A stretch of DNA of 64,000 bases from JBFHIZ01 sp963666475 (GTDB lineage Bacteria > Bacillota > Clostridia > Lachnospirales > Lachnospiraceae), in contig CAXXJM010000001.1 in NCBI GenBank assembly GCA_963666475.2, positions 1,240,001 through 1,304,000 on the forward strand. The letters run 5' to 3'. How positions within the stretch are numbered: position 1 is the stretch's first letter; every line of letters begins with the position of its first letter. The notes beneath the pieces are model-generated. The model was not told where the DNA came from. It was given only the letters and a program-made list of their open reading frames with translations, and searched no databases. Made by a program: the position numbers and the translations under genes. Positions 26,330 to 34,057 of the stretch are shown piece by piece.

Positions 26330-27898
26330 TTATTCATGAAGCCAAACAGCACGAGTTGCAATGCACGCTCCAAACGCTTCATCATGTTCTATAAATAAAA
26401 TTGTTGCATCACTTTCAAGAACAGCACTTGCAAGTTGATCTCGAAAATTCAAATCCATATAGTTTAATGGTTCATCCATAAGTAAAAGATGGTGGTTTAC
26501 GCTAAGAGCTCTTGCTATATCCAATTTTTTTAGTTCCCCACTGCTTAATGTCTCCACTGGTCTATGGTCAAAATCCTCCGGCAAATTGAAAACAGAGCAA
26601 AGCTCATAAAATTTTCCGATTTTTATTTTACTCTCTTCTAAGAGTTCTCTTATATTCCCACTTTGCCATCTAGGTTCTTGGGTTGTATGTTCTATAATGA
26701 TGTCATCTGCATAAGTCATGTTGTCACACAAAATTTCTTGAAGGATCAATCTAAACAAAGTGCTTTTACCTGCCCCATTCATACCTCTTACCCAGATTCT
26801 TTCTCCCGAATACACCTTCAAATTAAAATCACGTAACAATTTCTTTTCATAAGGATATCCAAAAGTCAGTGCACTTATTTCCAACAAACAACTTTCCATG
26901 TTCTCCTGCAAAATACCCAATCTAATTTCTTCCTCCACATTTTTTAACAAATTGCGTTTCTCTTCCAAATCTTCTTGTATTTTTTGTTCTGCCCGTTTGA
27001 CCTGTCTCATATAAGCCTGATTTCCATTCGCCCTTGCGTTGCTAGCAAACTCGTATTTCTGAGTATTTCCTACGTTTGACCACTCACGTCTCTGCTTTGA
27101 AGAACATTCAAGCTGATGAACTTCTCTTTCAAGTCTTGTCCTTACACGCAACTCGTGTTGTTCAACTAGAATCATATTTCTGCGCCAGCTATCATAATTT
27201 CCCTGTTCTAGAGAAATCGTAGCTTTATTGATTGCCAGAATATGGTCTACTACCTCGTTCAAAAATTTCATATCATGAGAAACAAGTATAAATCCTTGTT
27301 TACGTTTTAAATACTCGCATAAATTCTTCTTTTTTTCTGTGTCCAGGTGATTTGTCGGCTCATCCAACAAGACAAATCCATCCTTCTTAATGAATAAAGC
27401 AAGAATCAAGATGCTCGTCTTTTCCCCGCCAGACAACGTATCAAATTCATGTTCCAAAAGGGCTTCATCCAACCCCATTTTATTCCATTCCTTTCGAATT
27501 ATACTTTCCATTTGAAATCCATCAAGCTCATAGTAACGCGACAAATTTTCAATATATTTTTCTTGATCACGTTCATCTTTGCTATTCAAAAGATGTTCCA
27601 TTTGGTCTTCTATCGTTTTGAGGCCTGCAATAATTTCCTTAATTATATCCATGGTTTTTGTATATTTAGTTTGTATCGAATATGGAAAATAGGAAATATC
27701 CAGTGCGTGATCAACGCTCCCCTCCGAAGGATGAATGGTTCCTTCAATCAGATGAAGCAAGGTAGATTTTCCTCTCCCGTTCCTTCCAATGAGTCCCAGT
27801 TTCCAGTCCGAATCCAGATTCAAATCAACGTGTTCAAAAACTGGATGGAAAAAATCTTCATAATAATAACTCATATCGCTTATTTTAATTTGTGGCAT
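26330..27898 (-). CDS. ABC-F ATPase, Lsa/CplR type (probable ribosome-protection antibiotic resistance)
   Basis: This 522-residue soluble protein has two ABC domains and no membrane segment, as in ABC-F translation factors. Domain 1 has Walker A GRNGRGKST (38-46), signature LSGGEK and LLDEPTNHLDTEKK. A basic coiled linker follows, and then domain 2 with GMNGAGKST and LSSGELKK, ending LLLMDEPLNYMD. The opening DWKLGLIGRNGRGKST is typical of Lsa and CplR proteins, which displace lincosamides, pleuromutilins and streptogramin A from the ribosome. Resistance is inferred. The ATG at 27898 has GGAGG 4 bases upstream. The 340-base leader carries a promoter, small ORFs and competing hairpins, the usual control of antibiotic-inducible ABC-F genes, which strengthens the call. 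Confidence 0.85.
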   Translation of the reverse strand: MPQIKISDMSYYYEDFFHPVFEHVDLNLDSDWKLGLIGRNGRGKSTLLHLIEGTIHPSEGSVDHALDISYFPYSIQTKYTKTMDIIKEIIAGLKTIEDQMEHLLNSKDERDQEKYIENLSRYYELDGFQMESIIRKEWNKMGLDEALLEHEFDTLSGGEKTSILILALFIKKDGFVLLDEPTNHLDTEKKKNLCEYLKRKQGFILVSHDMKFLNEVVDHILAINKATISLEQGNYDSWRRNMILVEQHELRVRTRLEREVHQLECSSKQRREWSNVGNTQKYEFASNARANGNQAYMRQVKRAEQKIQEDLEEKRNLLKNVEEEIRLGILQENMESCLLEISALTFGYPYEKKLLRDFNLKVYSGERIWVRGMNGAGKSTLFRLILQEILCDNMTYADDIIIEHTTQEPRWQSGNIRELLEESKIKIGKFYELCSVFNLPEDFDHRPVETLSSGELKKLDIARALSVNHHLLLMDEPLNYMDLNFRDQLASAVLESDATILFIEHDEAFGACIATRAVWLHE

Positions 27899-27902
27899 GA
27901 AG

Positions 27903-27936
27903 CCTCCGTTCCGGCCTCCTGAAATCAACAATCAGG
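27903..27936 (-). promoter_or_regulatory. Hairpin over the ABC-F translation start region
   Basis: In the transcript, CCTGA (27936-27932) pairs with TCAGG (27922-27918), part of an upstream AGGAGG; the functional GGAGG is at 27907-27903. The hairpin starts 3 bases after the stop of a leader ORF. A ribosome halted on that ORF would cover the first arm, as in translational attenuation. Confidence 0.4.
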
Positions 27937-27939
27937 TGC

Positions 27940-27981
27940 CTATTGCTTTGTTAGTTGCATCCATTGTTCTGTAATCAACAT
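27940..27981 (-). CDS. Leader peptide immediately upstream of the ABC-F gene
   Basis: This 13-codon ORF encodes MLITEQWMQLTKQ. It has a good ribosome site, AGGTGG, 8 bases before the ATG. It ends 41 bases before the ABC-F start codon and lies downstream of the attenuator terminator, so it could act at the level of translation. The real ORF start sequence resembles the region before the ABC-F ATG (both contain TGTTGATT), suggesting an ancient short duplication. Short leader ORFs before resistance genes commonly sense stalled ribosomes. Translation and a regulatory role are inferred, not shown. Confidence 0.5.
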   Translation of the reverse strand: MLITEQWMQLTKQ

Positions 27982-28013
27982 GAAACGCACCACCTTTCCT
28001 ATGTTTTTGTAAT

Positions 28014-28044
28014 AAAAAAAGAGCCCAAAACAATCCAGCTCTTT
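28014..28044 (-). terminator. Attenuator terminator in the ABC-F leader
   Basis: On the minus strand AAAGAGC (28044-28038) pairs with GCTCTTT (28024-28018) and is followed by a run of T reaching 28014. It lies between the promoter and the gene, about 120 bases upstream of the ABC-F start, so most transcripts would end here unless an antiterminator forms. Confidence 0.75.
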
Positions 28045-28065
28045 GACCTACAAACAATACAAAGC

Positions 28066-28084
28066 AAAGCCCATATTGGGCTTT
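28066..28084 (-). promoter_or_regulatory. Anti-antiterminator hairpin in the ABC-F leader
   Basis: AAAGCCCA and TGGGCTTT form a perfect 8-bp stem with a 3-base loop. The leader ORF MTYNLQKC ends inside its first arm. The second arm continues as CTTTG twice, which could pair with CAAAG of the terminator's first arm when this hairpin is disrupted. The structures are therefore mutually exclusive, as expected for ribosome-controlled attenuation. Confidence 0.55.
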
Positions 28085-28125
28085 AACACTTTTGTAAGTT
28101 GTAAGTCATTTTAACTAATAATCAT
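28083..28125 (-). CDS. Tandem tiny leader ORFs at the start of the ABC-F transcript
   Basis: Two minimal ORFs follow one ribosome site. The first (28125-28111) encodes MIIS with AAGAGG 5 bases before its ATG. The second (28109-28083) encodes MTYNLQKC, starts just after the first stop, and could be reached by reinitiation. Its stop codon overlaps the first arm of the regulatory hairpin. A drug-stalled ribosome here would prevent that hairpin and allow read-through into the ABC-F gene. The role is inferred from position only. Confidence 0.45.
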
Positions 28126-28186
28126 TTTAACCTCTTGCTCTTATGTATTTCATATTATGTTTTATATATGTTTCATATTATATCTC

Positions 28187-28215
28187 ATGCTACTCTTCAA
28201 ATAATAGAATGTCAA
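28187..28215 (-). promoter_or_regulatory. Promoter of the ABC-F attenuator transcript
   Basis: A consensus TTGACA (28215-28210) is followed after 17 bases by TAGCAT (28192-28187) on the minus strand. It sits just downstream of the feoAB stop codon. The predicted RNA start is about 280 bases before the ABC-F ATG. Confidence 0.7.
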
Positions 28216-28238
28216 GTCTCTATATGAAAATGAATGGT

Positions 28239-30608
28239 TCACACGAACAACGTAATCAATCTTCCGACCAAAACTACCATATAGGATAGAACCCATGCTA
28301 TAGCACACTGCACTAGAACTACCAGTGCTGTAGTCTTTAAAGAATTCATCTCTCTTTTTACAGCTGCAATGGCTGCAACACAAGGAGTATAATACAATGT
28401 AAAGACCAAAAAAGCAAATGCAGTAATCGGTTGAAACATTGTATAAATTGCATCTTTTCCGCCCTGAAGCAATACATTTAAAGTACTAACCACACTTTCC
28501 TTCGCAACAAGACCAGTAATCAATGCCGTCGAAGCCCTCCAATCGCCAAATCCTAGTGGAGCAAATATTGGTGCGACCAATCCACCCAACGCTGCTAAAA
28601 GACTATTTGATGAATCCGTCACTACATTCATTCTCATATCAAAGGTTTGTAAAAACCATACAATAATAGAAGCAAGAAAAATAATGGTAAATGCTTTTGT
28701 CAAAAAATCTTTTGCTTTATCCCACATCAAATGCAATACCGTCTTAAAACTTGGAAATCGATAGTTTGGCAGTTCCATAACAAACGGAATTGGTTGTCCC
28801 TTAAATCTTGCCATTCTTAAAACAATTGCGAAAAATATTCCAACTACAATTCCCATAACATACATACTCATAATCACCAAAACATGGTATTTGGGAAAAA
28901 ATGCTGCAGTAAAGAATGCATAAATTGGCAATTTCGCCGAGCAGCTCATAAATGGAGTAAGTAAAATGGTCATTTTCCGATCTCGCTCTGACGACAGAGT
29001 CCTTGTGGCCATAATTGCAGGAACCGAACACCCAAATCCGATGAGCATCGGAACAAAACTTCTTCCTGAAAGTCCTATTTTACGTAGCGGCTTATCCATG
29101 ACAAATGCAATTCTCGCCATATACCCACTATCTTCTAGTAAAGATAAAAAGAAAAACAAAACAACAATGATTGGAAGAAAACTTAGGACGCTACCAACCC
29201 CTGCAAACACACCGTCTATGATTAATGAATGTACAACAGGATTCATACCATATTCTAGCAATCCATTACTAACGACTTCTGTTAACCAGTCAATTCCACT
29301 TCCAAGCAAATCTCCTAAAAAAGTACCCAACACGCCAAAAGTAAGCCAAAATACAATTGCCATAATGATAAAAAATGAGGGAACTGCTGTATGTTTACCA
29401 GTTAAAATACGATCTATTCTAAGACTCCTCTGATGTTCCTTGCTTTCTCGTGGTCTTCGAACCGTCTTAGAACATAATCGATCAATAAAGCAAAACCTTG
29501 AATTTACAACTGCTGCAACACGATCCATACCACTTTCTTCTTCCATTTGCAGCAAAATATGCTCCAGAGTATCCAACTCATTTTTGTCAAGTTGTAGCAT
29601 ATCTTTGATTTGACTATCTTCTTCAGCCAGTCGTGTGGCCGCAAAATATCTCGGAAGTTTTATTGCTTTTGCATGGTCATCGATCAAATGAACAAGTCCG
29701 TGAATACAACGGTGTACTGCCTGCTCACTTTCTTCTCCATTTTTATCACAGAAATCTTTTCTTCCAGGACGATCACGATGCCTAGCCATAGAAACCGCAT
29801 GTTCAACCAATTCTGCAATCCCCTCGTTTTTTGCTGCACTAATCGGCACAACGGGAATGCCTAATGCGGCCTCAAGCGCATTGACACAGATCGTCATTCC
29901 ATTCTCTCTGACTTCATCCATCATATTTAAGGCTAATACCATAGGAATATTTAATTCAGCCAGTTGAAGCGTCAAATACAGATTACGTTCGATGTTTGTA
30001 GCATCTAATATGTTGATGATGCCATGTGGTCTATTTTTAAGAAGAAAATCACGTGTTACGATTTCCTCATTTGAATACGGATTTAATGAATAGATTCCAG
30101 GTAAATCCGTTACTAAAGTTTTTGGGTACCCTTTGATTACTCCGTCTTTCTGTGAAACAGTAACTCCTGGAAAATTTCCAACATGCTGATTGGAACCTGT
30201 TAATTGATTGAACAACGTCGTTTTCCCACAATTCTGATTCCCTAATAAAGCAAATCTTAAAACTTCATCATTGGGGACTTCTCTCCCCGTTCTTCTTGTT
30301 GGATAAGATTCATCCTCCCCTACTCCAGGGTGACTAATGCTACCAAGTCTGGCTTGTTCTTCGATCTTTTCCATCACAGGCTCTTCTATTTGTGTTATAT
30401 ATATATGTTTTGCATCATCTTCTCGAAGAGTTAGTTCGTATCCACGAATTCGTATCTCAATAGGATCTCCAAGCGGTGCTCGTTTCATCAATTTTAGGGT
30501 GGTCCCTGGAACCAGGCCCATATCCAAAAGATGATGTCTTAGCTCTTTTTCTCCATGAATATGCTCAATGATCCCATATTCTCCAATTTTCAGATCCTTA
30601 ATTGTCAT
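28239..30608 (-). CDS. feoB: FeoA-FeoB fusion ferrous iron transporter
   Basis: This 789-residue protein imports Fe(II). Residues 1-75 are a complete FeoA SH3-like domain (LKIGEYGIIEHI, LLDMGLVPGT, RGYELTLRED), normally a separate protein, here joined by a linker of about 40 residues to FeoB. The GTPase domain starts near 115 with G1 GNQNCGKT at 123-130, then TDLPGIYSL, NMMDE and SAAKN. From about 390 the membrane half follows, with gate regions and FGCSVPA, which carries a FeoB-conserved cysteine. The start has GGAG 7 bases upstream. It is monocistronic, with a promoter and operator-like dyad upstream. No FeoC gene is visible. Confidence 0.95.
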   Translation of the reverse strand: MTIKDLKIGEYGIIEHIHGEKELRHHLLDMGLVPGTTLKLMKRAPLGDPIEIRIRGYELTLREDDAKHIYITQIEEPVMEKIEEQARLGSISHPGVGEDESYPTRRTGREVPNDEVLRFALLGNQNCGKTTLFNQLTGSNQHVGNFPGVTVSQKDGVIKGYPKTLVTDLPGIYSLNPYSNEEIVTRDFLLKNRPHGIINILDATNIERNLYLTLQLAELNIPMVLALNMMDEVRENGMTICVNALEAALGIPVVPISAAKNEGIAELVEHAVSMARHRDRPGRKDFCDKNGEESEQAVHRCIHGLVHLIDDHAKAIKLPRYFAATRLAEEDSQIKDMLQLDKNELDTLEHILLQMEEESGMDRVAAVVNSRFCFIDRLCSKTVRRPRESKEHQRSLRIDRILTGKHTAVPSFFIIMAIVFWLTFGVLGTFLGDLLGSGIDWLTEVVSNGLLEYGMNPVVHSLIIDGVFAGVGSVLSFLPIIVVLFFFLSLLEDSGYMARIAFVMDKPLRKIGLSGRSFVPMLIGFGCSVPAIMATRTLSSERDRKMTILLTPFMSCSAKLPIYAFFTAAFFPKYHVLVIMSMYVMGIVVGIFFAIVLRMARFKGQPIPFVMELPNYRFPSFKTVLHLMWDKAKDFLTKAFTIIFLASIIVWFLQTFDMRMNVVTDSSNSLLAALGGLVAPIFAPLGFGDWRASTALITGLVAKESVVSTLNVLLQGGKDAIYTMFQPITAFAFLVFTLYYTPCVAAIAAVKREMNSLKTTALVVLVQCAIAWVLSYMVVLVGRLITLFV

Positions 30609-30633
30609 AACATTTCTCCATGTAAATCTTTAT

Positions 30634-30688
30634 TTAGCAAACGCTAACTCTACTTAGTTGATTATAACATTTCTATCAAAAAAGACAA
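30634..30688 (-). promoter_or_regulatory. feoAB promoter with operator-like dyad
   Basis: On the minus strand TTGTCT (30688-30683) and TATAAT (30666-30661) are 16 bases apart. Just past the expected RNA start, TTAGC-4-GCTAA (30647-30634) forms a dyad. It resembles half of a DtxR-type metal repressor site (TTAGG...CCTAA) but is shorter. Iron repression is a reasonable inference. Confidence 0.5.
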
Positions 30689-30693
30689 CTATG

Positions 30694-30730
30694 AAAAAGA
30701 GCAGATATGTATTTACACATCTGCTCTTTT
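30694..30730 (-). terminator. Terminator after prfA
   Basis: AAAAGAGCAGAT and ATCTGCTCTTTT form a 12-bp stem with a 12-base loop, followed by T on the minus strand. It ends the rpmE-region/prfA transcript before feoAB. Confidence 0.88.
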
Positions 30731-30761
30731 ATTTAGAAACCAGAACACATTATATCATAGA

Positions 30762-31841
30762 TTATGCATCCTGCTCATTCATTTTTGATAACTTCGCTGC
30801 CTGATCTGCGGCAATCAAGTGATCAATAATTTCATCAATATCACCGTCCATTATTTTTGTCAGTTGATGTAGTGTCAGTTTAATACGGTGATCGGTTACT
30901 CTACCTTGTGGAAAATTATATGTACGTATTTTTTCTGAACGGTCTCCAGTTCCTACCTGACTCTTACGAAACTCTGCTTCTGCATCGCTCTTTTTTTGCA
31001 ATTCGATATCATATAATTTTGCTCGTAGCAAAGCATACGCTTTATTTTTATTTTGCAACTGAGATTTTTCAGTCTGTGAATAAATTACAATTCCAGAAGG
31101 TACGTGAGTCATACGAACAGCTGAGTCTGTTGTATTGACACACTGTCCACCACTTCCTGATGCTCTCATAACATCGATTCGAATGTCATTATCGTTGATT
31201 ACAAGATCAACTTCTTCTGCTTCTGGCATCACAGCAACCGTAATTGTGGAAGTATGAATTCTTCCTCCTGATTCAGTCTCAGGTACACGTTGAACGCGGT
31301 GAACCCCAGACTCATACTTTAATCTGGAATACGCTCCAGATCCAGAAATCATAAAACTAACTTCCTTTATTCCGCCAATTCCGATTTCATCTACATTCAT
31401 CGTCTCAACTTTCCAACGCATACTTTCGGCATAATGAACATACATACGATAGATTTCTGCTGCAAATAAAGCCGCCTCATCACCACCTGCGCCTGCTCGA
31501 ATTTCAACAATAACATTTTTATCATCATTTGGGTCTTTTGGAATCAGAAGAATTTTAATTTCATTTTCCAATTCCTCTATTCTCTTTTTCGAAGAATTAA
31601 GTTCATCCTTCAATAGTTCTCGCATCTCTGCGTCAGTTTCTTCCTCAAGCATTTCCAAACTATCTTCTACTGCCTGTTTATTATCTTTATATTCCTTATA
31701 TGCCGCAATAATCGGAGTAAGTTCACTTTGTTCTTTCATCAAAGCACGAAAACGTTCTTGATTATTTGCAACAGTAGGTTCATTTAATTCACCCATAATC
31801 TCTTCATAGCGAATGATTAGGCTGTCTAACTTGTCAAACAT
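30762..31841 (-). CDS. prfA: Peptide chain release factor 1
   Basis: RF1, 359 residues, releases the finished peptide at UAA and UAG codons. It has the coiled N-terminal domain, the codon-recognition PxT motif as PET in RVPETESGGRIHTS (RF2 would have SPF), and the catalytic GGQ in SGSGGQCVNTTDSAVR. The glutamine of GGQ is methylated by PrmC, encoded directly upstream in the same operon with a gap of 27 bases. GGAGG lies 6 bases before the ATG. The residue after GGQ is Cys, within known variation. Confidence 0.97.
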   Translation of the reverse strand: MFDKLDSLIIRYEEIMGELNEPTVANNQERFRALMKEQSELTPIIAAYKEYKDNKQAVEDSLEMLEEETDAEMRELLKDELNSSKKRIEELENEIKILLIPKDPNDDKNVIVEIRAGAGGDEAALFAAEIYRMYVHYAESMRWKVETMNVDEIGIGGIKEVSFMISGSGAYSRLKYESGVHRVQRVPETESGGRIHTSTITVAVMPEAEEVDLVINDNDIRIDVMRASGSGGQCVNTTDSAVRMTHVPSGIVIYSQTEKSQLQNKNKAYALLRAKLYDIELQKKSDAEAEFRKSQVGTGDRSEKIRTYNFPQGRVTDHRIKLTLHQLTKIMDGDIDEIIDHLIAADQAAKLSKMNEQDA

Positions 31842-31868
31842 ATATTTCCTCCAAATATGTCACATAAA

Positions 31869-32705
31869 TTACCACGGATGCATTGCTTTTACAACACGAT
31901 CATTTCCCTGATAATCCTTGATGACCTGAATTTCTACATAACCTTCTTCTTTTAATAGGTCTGAAACTTGTTCAGCCTGGTCGTATCCAATTTCAAAAAG
32001 TAAATACGATTCTTTTCTCATATGACCTTTTGCGAGACTAGCAATTTTTCGATAAAAAAACAATCCATCTGCCTTTCCATCCAAAGCTTTTTCTGGCTCA
32101 TATTGAATCACCTCAGGCATGAGAGAATTCAATACATCCGTACGTATATATGGTGGATTTGATACAATCACATCAAAAATCCCCTTAATATTCTCAAAAA
32201 GATCTGACTGAACAAAAACTGCGTTACTTTTCAACAACTCTGCGTTTTCCTTCGCTACAAGAAGTGAATCTTCATCAATATCTGCTCCGATTCCTTCACA
32301 ATGATTTGTATAGTGGAGTAAGCTAATTAAAATACAACCTGAGCCTGTTGCCATGTCAAGAACTCGCATACCGTCATGAATGTGTTTTAAAGCCTCTTCC
32401 ACCAAGGTTTCTGTATCCTGCCTTGGAACCAAGACGTGCTTATTTACCTTAAAACGAAGTCCCATGAACTCCTGTTCCCCGGTAATATGCTGTAATGGTT
32501 CGCGTTTTGACCTTCTCTCAATATATGTTCGAAATGTAGTCAACTCATCTTCTGTAAGTTCTCGATCTCCATGCGCAAAAAAGTCGCTTCTCTTTGTTTG
32601 ACATACAAATTCAAGCAGAATTTTGGCGTCAAGGTCAAACTCCTCAACTCCTGCTCTTTTAAGAGATAACATTCCCTCTTTATATGCTTCAATATACGTC
32701 ATCAT
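31869..32705 (-). CDS. prmC: Release factor glutamine methyltransferase
   Basis: This 278-residue SAM-dependent methyltransferase modifies the GGQ glutamine of RF1 and RF2. The SAM-binding DMATGSGCILISL is near residues 116-128 and the catalytic NPPY in VSNPPYIRTDV near 182-192. An N-terminal helical substrate domain covers about residues 1-75. Its start overlaps the stop of the DUF1385 gene (ATGA), so the two are translationally coupled, with prfA following. This order is common in Clostridia. Confidence 0.97.
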   Translation of the reverse strand: MMTYIEAYKEGMLSLKRAGVEEFDLDAKILLEFVCQTKRSDFFAHGDRELTEDELTTFRTYIERRSKREPLQHITGEQEFMGLRFKVNKHVLVPRQDTETLVEEALKHIHDGMRVLDMATGSGCILISLLHYTNHCEGIGADIDEDSLLVAKENAELLKSNAVFVQSDLFENIKGIFDVIVSNPPYIRTDVLNSLMPEVIQYEPEKALDGKADGLFFYRKIASLAKGHMRKESYLLFEIGYDQAEQVSDLLKEEGYVEIQVIKDYQGNDRVVKAMHPW

Positions 32706-33670
32706 ACTTCCAATTTTTCTTTATCATAGTTATGTTTTTCAATTAAAAACTGCTTCCAGTCAAAAATTGCTTCCACCGATGCGATTGCCACTTCAATCAT
32801 TTCATCATCTGGTTCTTTTGTTGTTAATCTTTGCAAAGCAACCCCTGGTGCAGATAAAATCTTCGTAAAAATATTATCGAACTTCCCTGCAAGTGACAAA
32901 AACTCATATGAAATCCCAGCAATGATTGGTATCATGATAAAACGATACACCAAACGAAGAATTGCTGAATCTGTTCTTACAAAAAAGAACAGAATTATAC
33001 TGATTACCATTACAAAAAGTAAGAAGCTTGTGCCACAACGAGGGTGAAAACGTGAGCTACTTTTCACATTTCTTACCGTTAAACGATGTCCATGCTCAAT
33101 ACAATTGATACATTTATGTTCCGCACCATGATACTGGAACACTCTTCGTATATCTTTCATCAATGAAATTGTGATAATATACAGTAGGAAAATAACCAAA
33201 CGAAGAACACCTTCAATGATTGCAAGAAGCGATGCATTGCGAACATATCCTTCCAATAAGGATGTTAAATACAATGGCAAGCCTACAAACAACCCAAGTG
33301 CTAAAACAATTGCAATCAACGTCGTAAATCCCATGAGTACTTTTTCTGCATTATCTCGAAATACACGATTCATTACCTTATCATATCCCGTTTCCTTTGC
33401 ATCTTCATCTTCAAAAAACTGCGCAGAAAAATTAAGCGTTTTCATTCCTAATACTAAGGAGTCGATGAATGCAAAAATACCACGTATAAATGGGATTTTC
33501 TTCAAAAAAGACCCATGAAGGATTCCATCATACTCTGATACTTCCAATACGATCTCTCCATTTGATTTGCGAACTGCTACCGCATATTCCTCTTTATTCT
33601 TCATCATAATACCTTCCATCACGGCTTGTCCACCGATACTGGAAAAACATCTTTTCTTTCTTCTAGCCAT
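32702..33670 (-). CDS. DUF1385 membrane protein (YqhQ-like)
   Basis: This 322-residue protein belongs to DUF1385, whose members are annotated as predicted metal-dependent enzymes and whose role is not established. It begins with the family hallmark GGQAVMEGIMMK and has several membrane segments from about residue 90. The cytoplasmic motif HGAEHKCINCIEHG, with clustered His and Cys, may bind metal, and is followed by SSRFHPRCGTSF. The start at 33670 has GGAG 6 bases upstream; a longer frame begins 11 codons earlier without support. It lies between rpmE and prmC, an arrangement repeated in many Firmicutes. Confidence 0.9.
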   Translation of the reverse strand: MARRKKRCFSSIGGQAVMEGIMMKNKEEYAVAVRKSNGEIVLEVSEYDGILHGSFLKKIPFIRGIFAFIDSLVLGMKTLNFSAQFFEDEDAKETGYDKVMNRVFRDNAEKVLMGFTTLIAIVLALGLFVGLPLYLTSLLEGYVRNASLLAIIEGVLRLVIFLLYIITISLMKDIRRVFQYHGAEHKCINCIEHGHRLTVRNVKSSSRFHPRCGTSFLLFVMVISIILFFFVRTDSAILRLVYRFIMIPIIAGISYEFLSLAGKFDNIFTKILSAPGVALQRLTTKEPDDEMIEVAIASVEAIFDWKQFLIEKHNYDKEKLEV

Positions 33671-33705
33671 AAAAATCTCCATTCTTCTTACATATAGCTT
33701 CACGT

Positions 33706-33738
33706 AAAAAAGAAGGTTGAGATATTCACCTCAACCTT
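33706..33738 (-). terminator. Terminator after rpmE
   Basis: AAGGTTGAG and CTCAACCTT form a 9-bp stem with an 8-base loop, followed on the minus strand by CTTTTTT. It lies 8 bases past the rpmE stop and just upstream of the DUF1385 start, so partial read-through is possible. Confidence 0.85.
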
Positions 33739-33745
33739 GTTTAAA

Positions 33746-33952
33746 CTATTTGCTTTCCACACCATATTTTTTATTGAATTTATCAATACGACCATCTGCT
33801 CTAGCAGTTTTCTGCTGTCCAGTATAGAATGAATGGCATTTTGAGCATACCTCAACGTGAATTTCTTCTTTTGTTGAACCTGTAGTAAAAGTGTTTCCAC
33901 AGTTACATGTTACAGTAGTTTCGTGGTAGTCAGGATGTATTCCTTGTTTCAT
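33746..33952 (-). CDS. rpmE: 50S ribosomal protein L31, zinc-binding type
   Basis: L31 is a small protein of the large ribosomal subunit that bridges to the 30S subunit. The 68-residue protein begins MKQGIHPDYHETTVTC and carries the zinc ligands CNC and CSKCH, so it is the zinc-dependent type rather than the cysteine-free YkgM type. The ATG at 33952 has AGAGGTG 7 bases upstream; a longer frame starting 13 codons earlier is not supported. It follows rho by about 100 bases. Confidence 0.97.
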   Translation of the reverse strand: MKQGIHPDYHETTVTCNCGNTFTTGSTKEEIHVEVCSKCHSFYTGQQKTARADGRIDKFNKKYGVESK

Positions 33953-34057
33953 TATTTTCACCTCTCTATATAAATGATATTGGTTAGTCACTAATAAACA
34001 GCTTACTTATTGTATCACATTTATTTTTGGCTTGCAAGCCTATATTCTCAAGTTTTC

